Below are positions 16,946 to 24,998 of a DNA stretch of 64,000 nucleotides, piece after piece (the stretch's first letter is position 1; every line of letters begins with the position of its first letter). Both the position numbers and the translations under genes were made by a program. Source of the DNA: Marinicella litoralis. GTDB taxonomy: Bacteria > Pseudomonadota > Gammaproteobacteria > Xanthomonadales > Marinicellaceae. Where the stretch lies: contig NZ_NIHB01000006.1 of the NCBI RefSeq assembly GCF_002591915.1, positions 61,769-125,768 on the forward strand, read 5' to 3'. The notes under the pieces were generated by a model. The model saw only the letters and a program-made list of their open reading frames with translations, ran no database searches and was not told the DNA's origin.

Positions 16946-17683
16946 ATGAATTTAAGTGGACAAACAGTTTTGGTTACCGGCGCGAGCCGTGGAATTGGTA
17001 AAGCAATTGCAACAACTTTGGCTCAAGCAGGTGCTGTGGTGGTGGGGACTGCCACTTCTGAAGGTGGTGCCCAATCCATATCCAACTACCTGGCAGAATT
17101 CAATGGCCATGGTTATGTATTGGATGTGGCCAACCAAGAAAGCATAGATGTCTTGTTGCAAAGCATGAAAGAAGGGGTGGGGCTTCCAACCATTTTAGTC
17201 AATAATGCAGGTATCACCAATGATAAGTTGTTGATGAGAATGGGCATTGATGACTGGGATCAGGTCATTAACACCAACCTTTCATCCATTTATAGAATGA
17301 GTAAAGCTTGCATCAGGGGCATGATGAAAGCAAAAACAGGCCGAATCATAAACATCGGTTCAGTGATTGGTGATATGGGGAATCCTGGGCAAAGTAATTA
17401 TGCGGCTGCCAAAGCCGGTATCATCGGATTTTCAAAATCATTGGCCAAAGAAGTCGGCTCGAGAGGTATAACAGTGAATGTCATCGCCCCTGGTTATATT
17501 CAAACTGATATGACAGATGAATTAGATGAGGCACAAAAAGACAGTTTGATGGAGCAAGTACCATTGAAGCGACTGGGCAGTACACAAGACATTGCCAATG
17601 CCGTATTGTTTTTGGCTTCAGATTCTGGCGCGTACATCACAGGCGAAACATTACATGTCAATGGTGGTATGTATATGACTTAA
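16946..17683 (+). CDS. fabG: 3-oxoacyl-ACP reductase
   Basis: NADPH-dependent short-chain dehydrogenase of the elongation cycle. Seen: cofactor loop TGASRGIGKAIA, NNAGITND, the catalytic Ser in IGSVIG, YAAAKAG with Tyr and Lys, and the C-terminal ITGETLHVNGGMYM, which is typical of FabG. ATG 16946 begins two bases after the fabD stop; a frame reaching back to 16910 would overlap fabD. It is 245 residues long. Confidence 0.96.
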   Translation: MNLSGQTVLVTGASRGIGKAIATTLAQAGAVVVGTATSEGGAQSISNYLAEFNGHGYVLDVANQESIDVLLQSMKEGVGLPTILVNNAGITNDKLLMRMGIDDWDQVINTNLSSIYRMSKACIRGMMKAKTGRIINIGSVIGDMGNPGQSNYAAAKAGIIGFSKSLAKEVGSRGITVNVIAPGYIQTDMTDELDEAQKDSLMEQVPLKRLGSTQDIANAVLFLASDSGAYITGETLHVNGGMYMT

Positions 17684-17841
17684 TTGTTTCTTAGATGCAT
17701 GATTTTATGGCATGATATTAAACGGACGTTTGAAACAAATTAAAAACAAAAACTTGAATAACACATATCCGCCACAATTTAAGGGTGGAATATTTTATAA
17801 ACCTTGCATACAATATGCTTTTTTACATAGGTAAACACTAA

Positions 17842-18081
17842 ATGAGTGACGTAGAAAACAAAGTTAAAGAAATTGTTGTTGAACAATTGGACTTAGATGT
17901 TGAAGTTTCAGAATTAAGTAATTCGGCTTCATTTGTGGATGACTTAGGTGCTGACTCTTTGGATACAGTCGAGTTGGTCATGGCATTGGAAGAGGAGTTT
18001 GAGTGTGAAATTCCTGAAGAAGACGCTGAAAAAATCACCACAGTTCAACAAGCGATTGATTACGTGACTGAAAACGCCTGA
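17842..18081 (+). CDS. acpP: Acyl carrier protein
   Basis: Small acidic carrier for fatty-acid synthesis, 79 residues. The phosphopantetheine Ser is in [18 protein letters not shown]. The 158-base gap after fabG suggests its own promoter: TACAAT at 17809-17814 is a candidate -10 with a poor -35 (TGGAAT, 17786-17791). High ACP output would need separate transcription. Confidence 0.97.
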   Translation: MSDVENKVKEIVVEQLDLDVEVSELSNSASFVDDLGADSLDTVELVMALEEEFECEIPEEDAEKITTVQQAIDYVTENA

Positions 18082-18177
18082 TCTTTTTGCTGAATGATTC
18101 ATTGAAAAGCTGCGATTTAATCGTGGCTTTTCGAGTTTATACGGATTCAGTTTGAGTCGAGTAAACGGGGACAAATT

Positions 18178-19425
18178 ATGACAAAACGCAGAGTAGTTGT
18201 CACTGGTATGGGAATCATATCGCCAGTGGGAAACACATTAAAACAAGCTTGGGACAATATCGTGAACGGGGTCAGCGGGATTGCACCCATCACTCATTTT
18301 GATACGACTAATTTTGCTGCAACGATTGCGGGTGAAATTAAAAATTTTGATGTCACTGATTACATTTCTTCAAAGGATGCCAAGAAAATGGATCCTTTTA
18401 TCCATTATGCGATGGCAGCAGGTCAAGACGCGTTTGAAGATTCAGGTCTTGAAGTCACAGAAGAAAATGCTGAACGCATAGGCGTTTATGTAGGTGCAGG
18501 TATTGGTGGTATTTTGGGCATTCAAAATACCACTGAAACATGGATGACTAAAGGGCCTAGAAGAATTTCACCATTCTTTATTCCCAGCACCATTATCAAC
18601 ATGGCATCAGGCCACTTGAGTATTAAATATGGCTTGAAAGGACCCAATTTAGCCATGGTTTCTGCTTGTAGTTCAGCCACTCACAGTATAGGTATGGCTT
18701 TTCGCTCTATCGTTTATGGCGATGCCGATGTTATGGTATGTGGCGGTGCAGAACACGCTTCAACCCCAATTGCCATTGGTGGATTCTCACAATCTAAAGC
18801 ACTGTCGACACGAAATGATGATCCGACTGCTGCCTCCAGACCTTGGGATGCTGAACGAGATGGCTTTGTCTTGGGGGATGGCGCTGGTGTGATGGTGATT
18901 GAAGAATATGAGCACGCTGTCAAACGGGGTGCCAAAATATACGCCGAATTATCAGGTTTTGGCATGAGTTCAGATGCACATCACATGACGGCCCCTTCTC
19001 CTGGTGGTGAAGGTGCTGCTCGCTGTATGGTCAATGCAATCAAAGATTCTGGGTTTAATAAAGAACAATTTGATTATGTCAATGCGCATGGAACATCTAC
19101 ACCGCAAGGTGACCAAGGGGAGAGTGATGCGGTCAAAGTGGCCTTTGGGGCCCATGCCCATAATTTGGCTGTTTCTTCAACCAAGTCGATGACGGGACAT
19201 TTATTGGGAGCGGCTGGTGGTATTGAAGCCATTTTCAGTGCCATGGCCATCAAAGATCAAATCTTACCGCCAACCATCAATTTAACGCATCCAGACCCAG
19301 CCTGTGATTTGGATTATGTGCCAAACACAGCCAGAGAATCGAAAGTTGATGTGGTTATTTCAAATTCATTTGGTTTTGGCGGTACCAATGGTTCATTGGT
19401 ATTCAATAAACTGAAATCAACATAA
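18178..19425 (+). CDS. fabF: 3-oxoacyl-ACP synthase II (KAS II)
   Basis: Elongating condensing enzyme for fatty acids. The Cys-His-His triad is seen in [20 protein letters not shown] and [10 protein letters not shown]. Its 415 residues and the [11 protein letters not shown] end are typical. It follows acpP and leads, after 13 bases, into pabB. Confidence 0.97.
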   Translation: MTKRRVVVTGMGIISPVGNTLKQAWDNIVNGVSGIAPITHFDTTNFAATIAGEIKNFDVTDYISSKDAKKMDPFIHYAMAAGQDAFEDSGLEVTEENAERIGVYVGAGIGGILGIQNTTETWMTKGPRRISPFFIPSTIINMASGHLSIKYGLKGPNLAMVSACSSATHSIGMAFRSIVYGDADVMVCGGAEHASTPIAIGGFSQSKALSTRNDDPTAASRPWDAERDGFVLGDGAGVMVIEEYEHAVKRGAKIYAELSGFGMSSDAHHMTAPSPGGEGAARCMVNAIKDSGFNKEQFDYVNAHGTSTPQGDQGESDAVKVAFGAHAHNLAVSSTKSMTGHLLGAAGGIEAIFSAMAIKDQILPPTINLTHPDPACDLDYVPNTARESKVDVVISNSFGFGGTNGSLVFNKLKST

Positions 19426-19438
19426 GCTGTGGATTGAT

Positions 19439-20737
19439 TTGATCAGTCGTAAACTTTCAATTGAACCCGATTTATTGGCTTGTGCTACAAATGAATCGGG
19501 TTTTTTTCCTGCCTTATTAGAAAGCCAGTCATTAAACAATAAAATAGGTTGTTACGATATTTTGTTTGCAGCGCCGGCAACTGAACTTGTGGCTTATGAT
19601 CAACAACAATTGAATCAGTTGTTGAACACCATAGATACCAACCCAAATCAAAACCCTGGTCTCAGTCCTTTTCAATATGGTTGGTTGGTGTATTTATCCT
19701 ATGAGTCGGCTTATTTGATGGAGCCTAAGCTTACACATTTGATTACACAGACAGAGGAACCCTTGGCCATAGCCATATATTGTCAGGGCAGTTTGGTAAA
19801 AGACCACAGTAATGGGCAATGTTATTTATTTGCTGCGTCAGAGGAAGTGGCTGAACAAATTTTACATGAATTGGATTCAAAAAAACTTGAATTCAATCCT
19901 GTTGTGGAACTGAATGAAATTGAAGAAGAAGCAGGCCTTGAATTTGAACATGCAGTGCGGGCAGCACAAAAGTTAATTAAAGCTGGCGATATTTATCAGG
20001 CCAACTTGTCCAGACAATACATTTGTCATGCCAATGCGCCAATAAACCCAGTTGCCGTTTACGCCCAATTGAAAATCAGCAATCCTGCACCATTTGCTGT
20101 TTTGATGCGATGTAATCATTTTGCAGTTGTCAGTTCTTCGCCTGAAAGGCTGCTCAGCATTAAAGGTGGCCTGATTGAAACCAGGCCAATAGCTGGGACC
20201 CGGCCGCGTGGTATGGATAAAGCAGAAGATGATGCTTTGATAAAAGAATTGATTGATACGCCCAAAGAACGAGCCGAACACATCATGCTTATTGATTTAG
20301 AACGCAATGACATCGGTAAGGTTTGTGAAATTGGTTCAGTGGAAGTCGATGAATTAATGGCCGTTGAGACTTATCAACATGTGCATCATATTGTGTCGAA
20401 TGTAAAAGGTCGATTGAGCGCTGGTGTTTCAGTGGTTGATGCAATCAAAGCTTTGTTTCCTGGTGGTACCATCACTGGATGTCCTAAAATCAGGTGTATG
20501 GAAGTCATTCATCAGATCGAAAACAGAAACAGAAGTGCCTACACAGGCAGCATTGGATACATTAACCACGATGGACAGGTCGACTTTAATATATTAATCA
20601 GAACTTTTTGTATCAATGGACAAAGCATAAAATTCAATGCCGGTGCAGGCATCGTTTTTGATTCAGATCCGGTTGCAGAATTGGCTGAGACCAGACACAA
20701 AGCCAAAGGCATGTTGAATGCATTGGTGCAACCATGA
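19439..20737 (+). CDS. pabB: Aminodeoxychorismate synthase component I
   Basis: Chorismate-using enzyme of folate synthesis, working with a glutaminase subunit to make 4-amino-4-deoxychorismate. The chorismate-binding domain fills the C-terminal 260 residues, with TRPIAGTRPRG, DLERNDIGKVC, GGTITGCPKIRCMEVI and AGAGIVFDSDP. Gene order fabF-pabB-pabC-mltG fits PabB. Odd point: the PIAGT motif has Ala where E. coli PabB has the catalytic Lys (PIKGT), as in anthranilate synthase. Its 432 residues are shorter than TrpE. Translation probably begins at TTG 19439. Confidence 0.85.
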   Translation: MISRKLSIEPDLLACATNESGFFPALLESQSLNNKIGCYDILFAAPATELVAYDQQQLNQLLNTIDTNPNQNPGLSPFQYGWLVYLSYESAYLMEPKLTHLITQTEEPLAIAIYCQGSLVKDHSNGQCYLFAASEEVAEQILHELDSKKLEFNPVVELNEIEEEAGLEFEHAVRAAQKLIKAGDIYQANLSRQYICHANAPINPVAVYAQLKISNPAPFAVLMRCNHFAVVSSSPERLLSIKGGLIETRPIAGTRPRGMDKAEDDALIKELIDTPKERAEHIMLIDLERNDIGKVCEIGSVEVDELMAVETYQHVHHIVSNVKGRLSAGVSVVDAIKALFPGGTITGCPKIRCMEVIHQIENRNRSAYTGSIGYINHDGQVDFNILIRTFCINGQSIKFNAGAGIVFDSDPVAELAETRHKAKGMLNALVQP

Positions 20738-21540
20738 TTGTAGCCGCTTCATTTGATGTCAATGAACCAGAAAACTGGAACAACCGAGCCCTTCAGTATG
20801 GAGATGGTGTGTTTGAAACCATGCGTTGCATGGGTGGTGAACTGCCATTGTGGTCTTTACACAAAAGACGATTGAAGCAAGGATTACAACGTTTGAATCT
20901 CAAACAACCAGATTTGAACGCTATATATTCATTGATCAGACAACAATGTATAAGTCGAAGTTACTCAGATTGTGTGGTGAAGTTGGTTGTCTTTCGGACA
21001 TTCCAAGGGCGTTCCTACCAAGCCAAAATTAATGATGTTGAATGGTATGTGACCACAAACAAATGGGAGCAACAAACCAAAAAGCTCCATTACGTACTGG
21101 CTGTGGCAAAAGCCAGGCTCAGTAAACAGCCCGCTCTGGCTGGAATTAAGCATTTGAATCGCTTGGAACAAGTGTTGATTGCCAATGAACTTAATCAACT
21201 TCCAGGGGTTGATGATTTACTGGTTTTAGACCAAGCCAATCGGATCGTTGAAACCACACACCAAAACATCGTGTTGATTAAGGGTAGTCAACTATTTACT
21301 CCAAAACTTAAGCATTGTGGAGTGAAAGGGGTGGCTTTGAAGTGGTTAAAAAATAACTTTGATGTTAATGTAAAAGCCATTGATTTTACTCAAGTAAGCG
21401 ACTTTGATGCGCTGATGGTTGGTAACTCAATCAGGGGATTTCGATTGGTCGCAGAGGTCATTGCTGTAGATTCATTTGTGACTTCTCATCCAGTTCACGA
21501 TAAAATAACCCGTCTATGGGGTCAGATGTTTAATCAATGA
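20734..21540 (+). CDS. pabC: 4-amino-4-deoxychorismate lyase
   Basis: PLP enzyme of the fold-type IV aminotransferase class that splits aminodeoxychorismate to 4-aminobenzoate and pyruvate. Seen: NRALQYGDGVFETMR near the N-terminus, the PLP Lys in AGIKHLNRLEQV, and a C-terminal MVGNSIRGFRLV. It is 268 residues. The ATG overlaps the pabB stop by four bases, so the product of one enzyme is made next to the other. Confidence 0.94.
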   Translation: MIVAASFDVNEPENWNNRALQYGDGVFETMRCMGGELPLWSLHKRRLKQGLQRLNLKQPDLNAIYSLIRQQCISRSYSDCVVKLVVFRTFQGRSYQAKINDVEWYVTTNKWEQQTKKLHYVLAVAKARLSKQPALAGIKHLNRLEQVLIANELNQLPGVDDLLVLDQANRIVETTHQNIVLIKGSQLFTPKLKHCGVKGVALKWLKNNFDVNVKAIDFTQVSDFDALMVGNSIRGFRLVAEVIAVDSFVTSHPVHDKITRLWGQMFNQ

Positions 21541-22538
21541 AAAAAATCTTTATCTATATCTTCGTTCTGCTTTGCCTGATGTTAATGGCCTCTGGCGGTT
21601 ATCTCTATGTGCAATATCAACATTTTTTATCACAGCCTGTGTTTGCTGAGGTGCCGACGACATTTGAGATTAAAAAAGGCAGTAGTTATGGTAATTTCGT
21701 GCAAAACATCAAGTCCAATCGTGGCATGGGGTCGGTTTTGAATTGGAAAATAATGGCCAGAATCAATCATTTAGAAAACAGCATCAAAGCCGGCGAATTT
21801 GAAGTAAATACACCTTTAACCCCCTTGGAGCTGGTGCAATATGTGGCACAAAACAACGTAAAAACTTACAGCATCACTTTAATCGAAGGTCATCATTGGG
21901 CCCAAATTAAACGACACTTGATTGACAGTCCAATTTCTAATGTTTTACTCGATTTGAGTGATGAACAATTGATTGATTTGCTGAACATTGAGGCCGGCCA
22001 TTTGGAAGGACAGTTTTTGCCAGAGACCTATCAGTACGTCAAAGGCGATCAGGATATTGATATCCTTGAGCGTGCTCATCAAGCATTGCTTAAGGTGCTA
22101 GAAAAAACCTGGGAAGAAAGGGATCCCAGTATAGCGGTAAAATCACCCTATGAATTACTTGTACTGGCTTCCATCATAGAAAAAGAAACGGCTCAAAGCA
22201 GTGAAAGAGACATCATTTCAGGGGTGTTTAATCGCCGCTTAAAATTGGGTATGCGGTTACAAACTGATCCCACTGTCATCTATGGCGTTGGCGCATCATA
22301 TGCTGGAGACATCACTTCGGCCCATTTACGAACAGATACGCCATATAACACTTACACGCGTGGAGGTTTACCACCAACACCTATTGCAATGGCCAGTGCA
22401 GCTTCCATCTTTGCAGCCGCTCATCCAAACAATGGCAAAGAACTGTATTTTGTAGCCAACAACAAAGGTGGACACACTTTCAGTGAAACTTATGAACAGC
22501 ACAAGCAGGCCGTTCAGATTTACCTCAAGGGAAATTGA
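21537..22538 (+). CDS. mltG: Endolytic murein transglycosylase MltG
   Basis: Inner-membrane enzyme that cuts nascent peptidoglycan strands and helps set glycan length. One N-terminal membrane segment (about residues 5-24), a LysM-like region, then the YceG domain with the catalytic Glu in ASIIEKETAQ and motifs FNRRLKLGMRLQTDPTV and YNTYTRGGLPPTPIA. It is 333 residues. It overlaps pabC and tmk by four bases and one base. Confidence 0.95.
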   Translation: MKKIFIYIFVLLCLMLMASGGYLYVQYQHFLSQPVFAEVPTTFEIKKGSSYGNFVQNIKSNRGMGSVLNWKIMARINHLENSIKAGEFEVNTPLTPLELVQYVAQNNVKTYSITLIEGHHWAQIKRHLIDSPISNVLLDLSDEQLIDLLNIEAGHLEGQFLPETYQYVKGDQDIDILERAHQALLKVLEKTWEERDPSIAVKSPYELLVLASIIEKETAQSSERDIISGVFNRRLKLGMRLQTDPTVIYGVGASYAGDITSAHLRTDTPYNTYTRGGLPPTPIAMASAASIFAAAHPNNGKELYFVANNKGGHTFSETYEQHKQAVQIYLKGN

Positions 22539-23170
22539 TGAATTCAACAGCTCGTTTTATCACTTTGGAAGGCTCAGAAGGTGCGGGCAAAACAACCGCT
22601 TTAAAAGTCATTCATGATACTTTGAACGATTGGGGCGTGTCGTTCATCCAAACCAGAGAGCCTGGTGGAGAAAAAAATGCAGAAGCCATCAGGGATTTAT
22701 TGTTGTATAGCGATCACTTAGACGCAAAAACAGAGTTGTTACTGATGTTCGCAGCACGCAATGAGCACGTGGTAAAAGTCATTAGACCCATGTTGGAAAA
22801 AAATATTTGGGTGGTGTCTGATCGATTTGTTGATGCCAGTTTCGCCTACCAAGGTTTGGGACGAGGTCTGCAATGGGAAACCATACAATATTTTGAATCA
22901 TTGGTAGTTGGCGAAACCCAGCCAGATTTAACACTTTATCTCGATGTTGATCCTGAGACGGGGTTAGCAAGGGCGGCCAGTCGTTCAGAGAAGGACAGGA
23001 TTGAGAAAGAAAGCCTAACATTTTTTAATAACATCAGGGCAGGGTATTTAAAACGCATGAGCGAAAACGCTAACAGAATGAAGAAAATTGATGCCAATCA
23101 AAGCATTGAATCAGTTACCAAACAGATTCAACAGGTACTCAATGACCAGCAAAAGGCCTTGTTGACATGA
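22538..23170 (+). CDS. tmk: Thymidylate kinase
   Basis: Phosphorylates dTMP to dTDP in the cytoplasm. Seen: P-loop LEGSEGAGKTT, the TREPGG motif, SDRFVDASFAYQG and a lid segment with ASRSEKDRIE. It is 210 residues. The ATG at 22538 overlaps the last base of mltG; a TTG three bases earlier is less likely. Confidence 0.96.
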   Translation: MNSTARFITLEGSEGAGKTTALKVIHDTLNDWGVSFIQTREPGGEKNAEAIRDLLLYSDHLDAKTELLLMFAARNEHVVKVIRPMLEKNIWVVSDRFVDASFAYQGLGRGLQWETIQYFESLVVGETQPDLTLYLDVDPETGLARAASRSEKDRIEKESLTFFNNIRAGYLKRMSENANRMKKIDANQSIESVTKQIQQVLNDQQKALLT

Positions 23171-24141
23171 CTCAGTATTGGTTAGCAAAGCACCTGCAAC
23201 AATGGCGAGATTCTTTGTCATCTGATCGGAAACCTCAAGCCGTTATCTTGAGTGGTGCCCAAGGAATGGGTAAGTCACTGTTGTTGAATCAAATCACAGA
23301 AGATTTGTTGTGTAGAAAATCGACTCCGGCCTGTGGAACTTGCCAAAATTGTCGCTTAAATCAACAGGGCTTTCACCCAGATGTTGATCGATTGGTACCA
23401 GAAAACAATGTGATTAAAGTGAAAATGATCAGGTCATTGACTGATTTTTTTATCTCAACGCCGCATTGTTCTGATCATAAGTTGGCGATTATTGAAGGGG
23501 CACATTTGATGAATGCCGCCGCTGCCAATGCTTTGTTGAAAGTGCTTGAGGAACCACCTTCGAGAGGCTTGTTGTTTCTAATGACCGACAGCAAACACCG
23601 TTTGATGCCTACCATAAGAAGTCGATGCATCAATTTGGATGTCCACTTAAATCAGACAGAAAAACAGCAGCAGTTGCCTTGGCTGAAGAATCAGGGACCG
23701 TGGACTGAAGATCACATTTTGGATGCATTGATGTTGACAGATTGGCAGCCATTGTCGGCATTGGAACTTTTAAATTCAGCTGGGGTAGAGCGATTTAATC
23801 AATACCTGGACTTACTTTATAATGCGTCAACCCAACAACAATCAGTTACTGAAGTGGCCAAAGAATTGGCGGAAATTGATCAGGTACAAACATGGCAGCT
23901 GTTACACAGATACAACAGTCAGCTGATTAAATCGTTACTGAAACCGAAAAACACATCAATATCGGCCCAACATCCATTAAGTCAATTGATTAAGAAAAAG
24001 CCGAAAGTCCTTCATATTATTGTTAAATTTGCTGATATGATTAATTCGGTTATGATAAACTTTAATACTCAAATAAAAAAACAATTATTGATTGAATCTG
24101 TATTGATAGATTTAAAAAGTGAACTGAATCGCAGGAGTTAA
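23167..24141 (+). CDS. holB: DNA polymerase III subunit delta'
   Basis: Clamp-loader subunit of the replicative polymerase. Seen: GAQGMGKSLL near residue 40, a four-Cys zinc module (CRKSTPACGTCQNC), and the ANALLKVLEEPPS motif shared with DnaX. It is 324 residues. Overlap with tmk and direct linkage to pilZ reproduce the Pseudomonas order. Confidence 0.94.
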   Translation: MTQYWLAKHLQQWRDSLSSDRKPQAVILSGAQGMGKSLLLNQITEDLLCRKSTPACGTCQNCRLNQQGFHPDVDRLVPENNVIKVKMIRSLTDFFISTPHCSDHKLAIIEGAHLMNAAAANALLKVLEEPPSRGLLFLMTDSKHRLMPTIRSRCINLDVHLNQTEKQQQLPWLKNQGPWTEDHILDALMLTDWQPLSALELLNSAGVERFNQYLDLLYNASTQQQSVTEVAKELAEIDQVQTWQLLHRYNSQLIKSLLKPKNTSISAQHPLSQLIKKKPKVLHIIVKFADMINSVMINFNTQIKKQLLIESVLIDLKSELNRRS

Positions 24142-24143
24142 TT

Positions 24144-24500
24144 ATGGCATTTGCAGGCAACATGGCAAAAAAAGGTATATTGTCCTTAAACATTCAGGGT
24201 GCTGCAGAACTTCATCAGTGTTATATGCCCTTTGTGACTAATGGCGGTTTATTTATAAAAACCACCAATAAATACAGTCTTGGCGATGATGTCTTTTTGA
24301 TATTAACACTTGATGATGATGAAAGAATGCCTATCACAGGCAAAGTTATTTGGATCACGCCCAAAGGATCTCAGGGTGGGAAAAGCCAAGGCATCGGTGT
24401 TCAGTTTGCCGACAATACCGATATGGAAGTTGTCAAAACTAAAATTCAAAGTATCCTGGCGCCATATGCTGGCCAGGAAATCCCAACGTCTACCATGTAA
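24144..24500 (+). CDS. pilZ: Type IV pilus PilZ-domain protein
   Basis: A 118-residue protein of the original PilZ type, needed for type IV pilus assembly in Pseudomonas. The position directly after holB is diagnostic. The fold segments FVTNGGLFIKT, LGDDVFLILTL and GKVIWITPKG are visible, but the RxxxR and D/NxSxxG residues that bind c-di-GMP in canonical PilZ domains are absent, as in Pseudomonas PilZ. It is therefore likely to signal by protein contact, for example with PilB or a FimX-like protein such as the one encoded just downstream. Confidence 0.9.
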   Translation: MAFAGNMAKKGILSLNIQGAAELHQCYMPFVTNGGLFIKTTNKYSLGDDVFLILTLDDDERMPITGKVIWITPKGSQGGKSQGIGVQFADNTDMEVVKTKIQSILAPYAGQEIPTSTM

Positions 24501-24503
24501 ACC

Positions 24504-24998
24504 ATGAGTGAATTCCTTAGCAGCCATGAGTTAATCAACTTGGAAGAAGAGTTGAGAGCGGCTGATCAAGCATTGTATGTGAATAAAAATTCAAAAGAAG
24601 GCCTGGCCAAAAGTTTCAAAGCATTGTCTTTGCGCACTGGCTGGGCCATCTATTTATGGGACAATGATCAAGGCTTGATGAATTTAAAAAGTTCCGAACC
24701 GCCCGCGCCTAAAACCAAATCATTCAATGAGGCCATCAAATTCGCCTTGGCCCGCAAACATTTTTCGGTTTTCATTTTTCCTATCAATGACAAGGATTCT
24801 TGGCTTGAAGCCAAAGTGTACTTTACTTCAAACCCAGACAAGTTTGATGGTGTGGTTAAATGTTTATTTATATTGGCCAATGATAAAGAACATCCTTTTT
24901 TATTGAAATCAGGCAAGCTGGTTAAGCTTAATATGGGACTGGATGGAAATTTCGTTCTGAGGGATGGTTCATGGATCAGCGCAAATGACATTCCTTAA
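24504..24998 (+). CDS. Hypothetical protein in the pilZ operon
   Basis: A 164-residue soluble protein I do not recognise. The first 35 residues look helical and rich in Glu and Lys; the remainder alternates strand-like and helix-like stretches, including TGWAIYLWDND, KHFSVFIFPIND and VVKCLFILAND, which could be a GAF-like sensor fold. There is no signal peptide or membrane segment. It starts three bases after pilZ and overlaps the next gene by 14 bases, so it is very likely translated with both and belongs to the same pathway. The GAF suggestion is weak. Confidence 0.75.
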   Translation: MSEFLSSHELINLEEELRAADQALYVNKNSKEGLAKSFKALSLRTGWAIYLWDNDQGLMNLKSSEPPAPKTKSFNEAIKFALARKHFSVFIFPINDKDSWLEAKVYFTSNPDKFDGVVKCLFILANDKEHPFLLKSGKLVKLNMGLDGNFVLRDGSWISANDIP

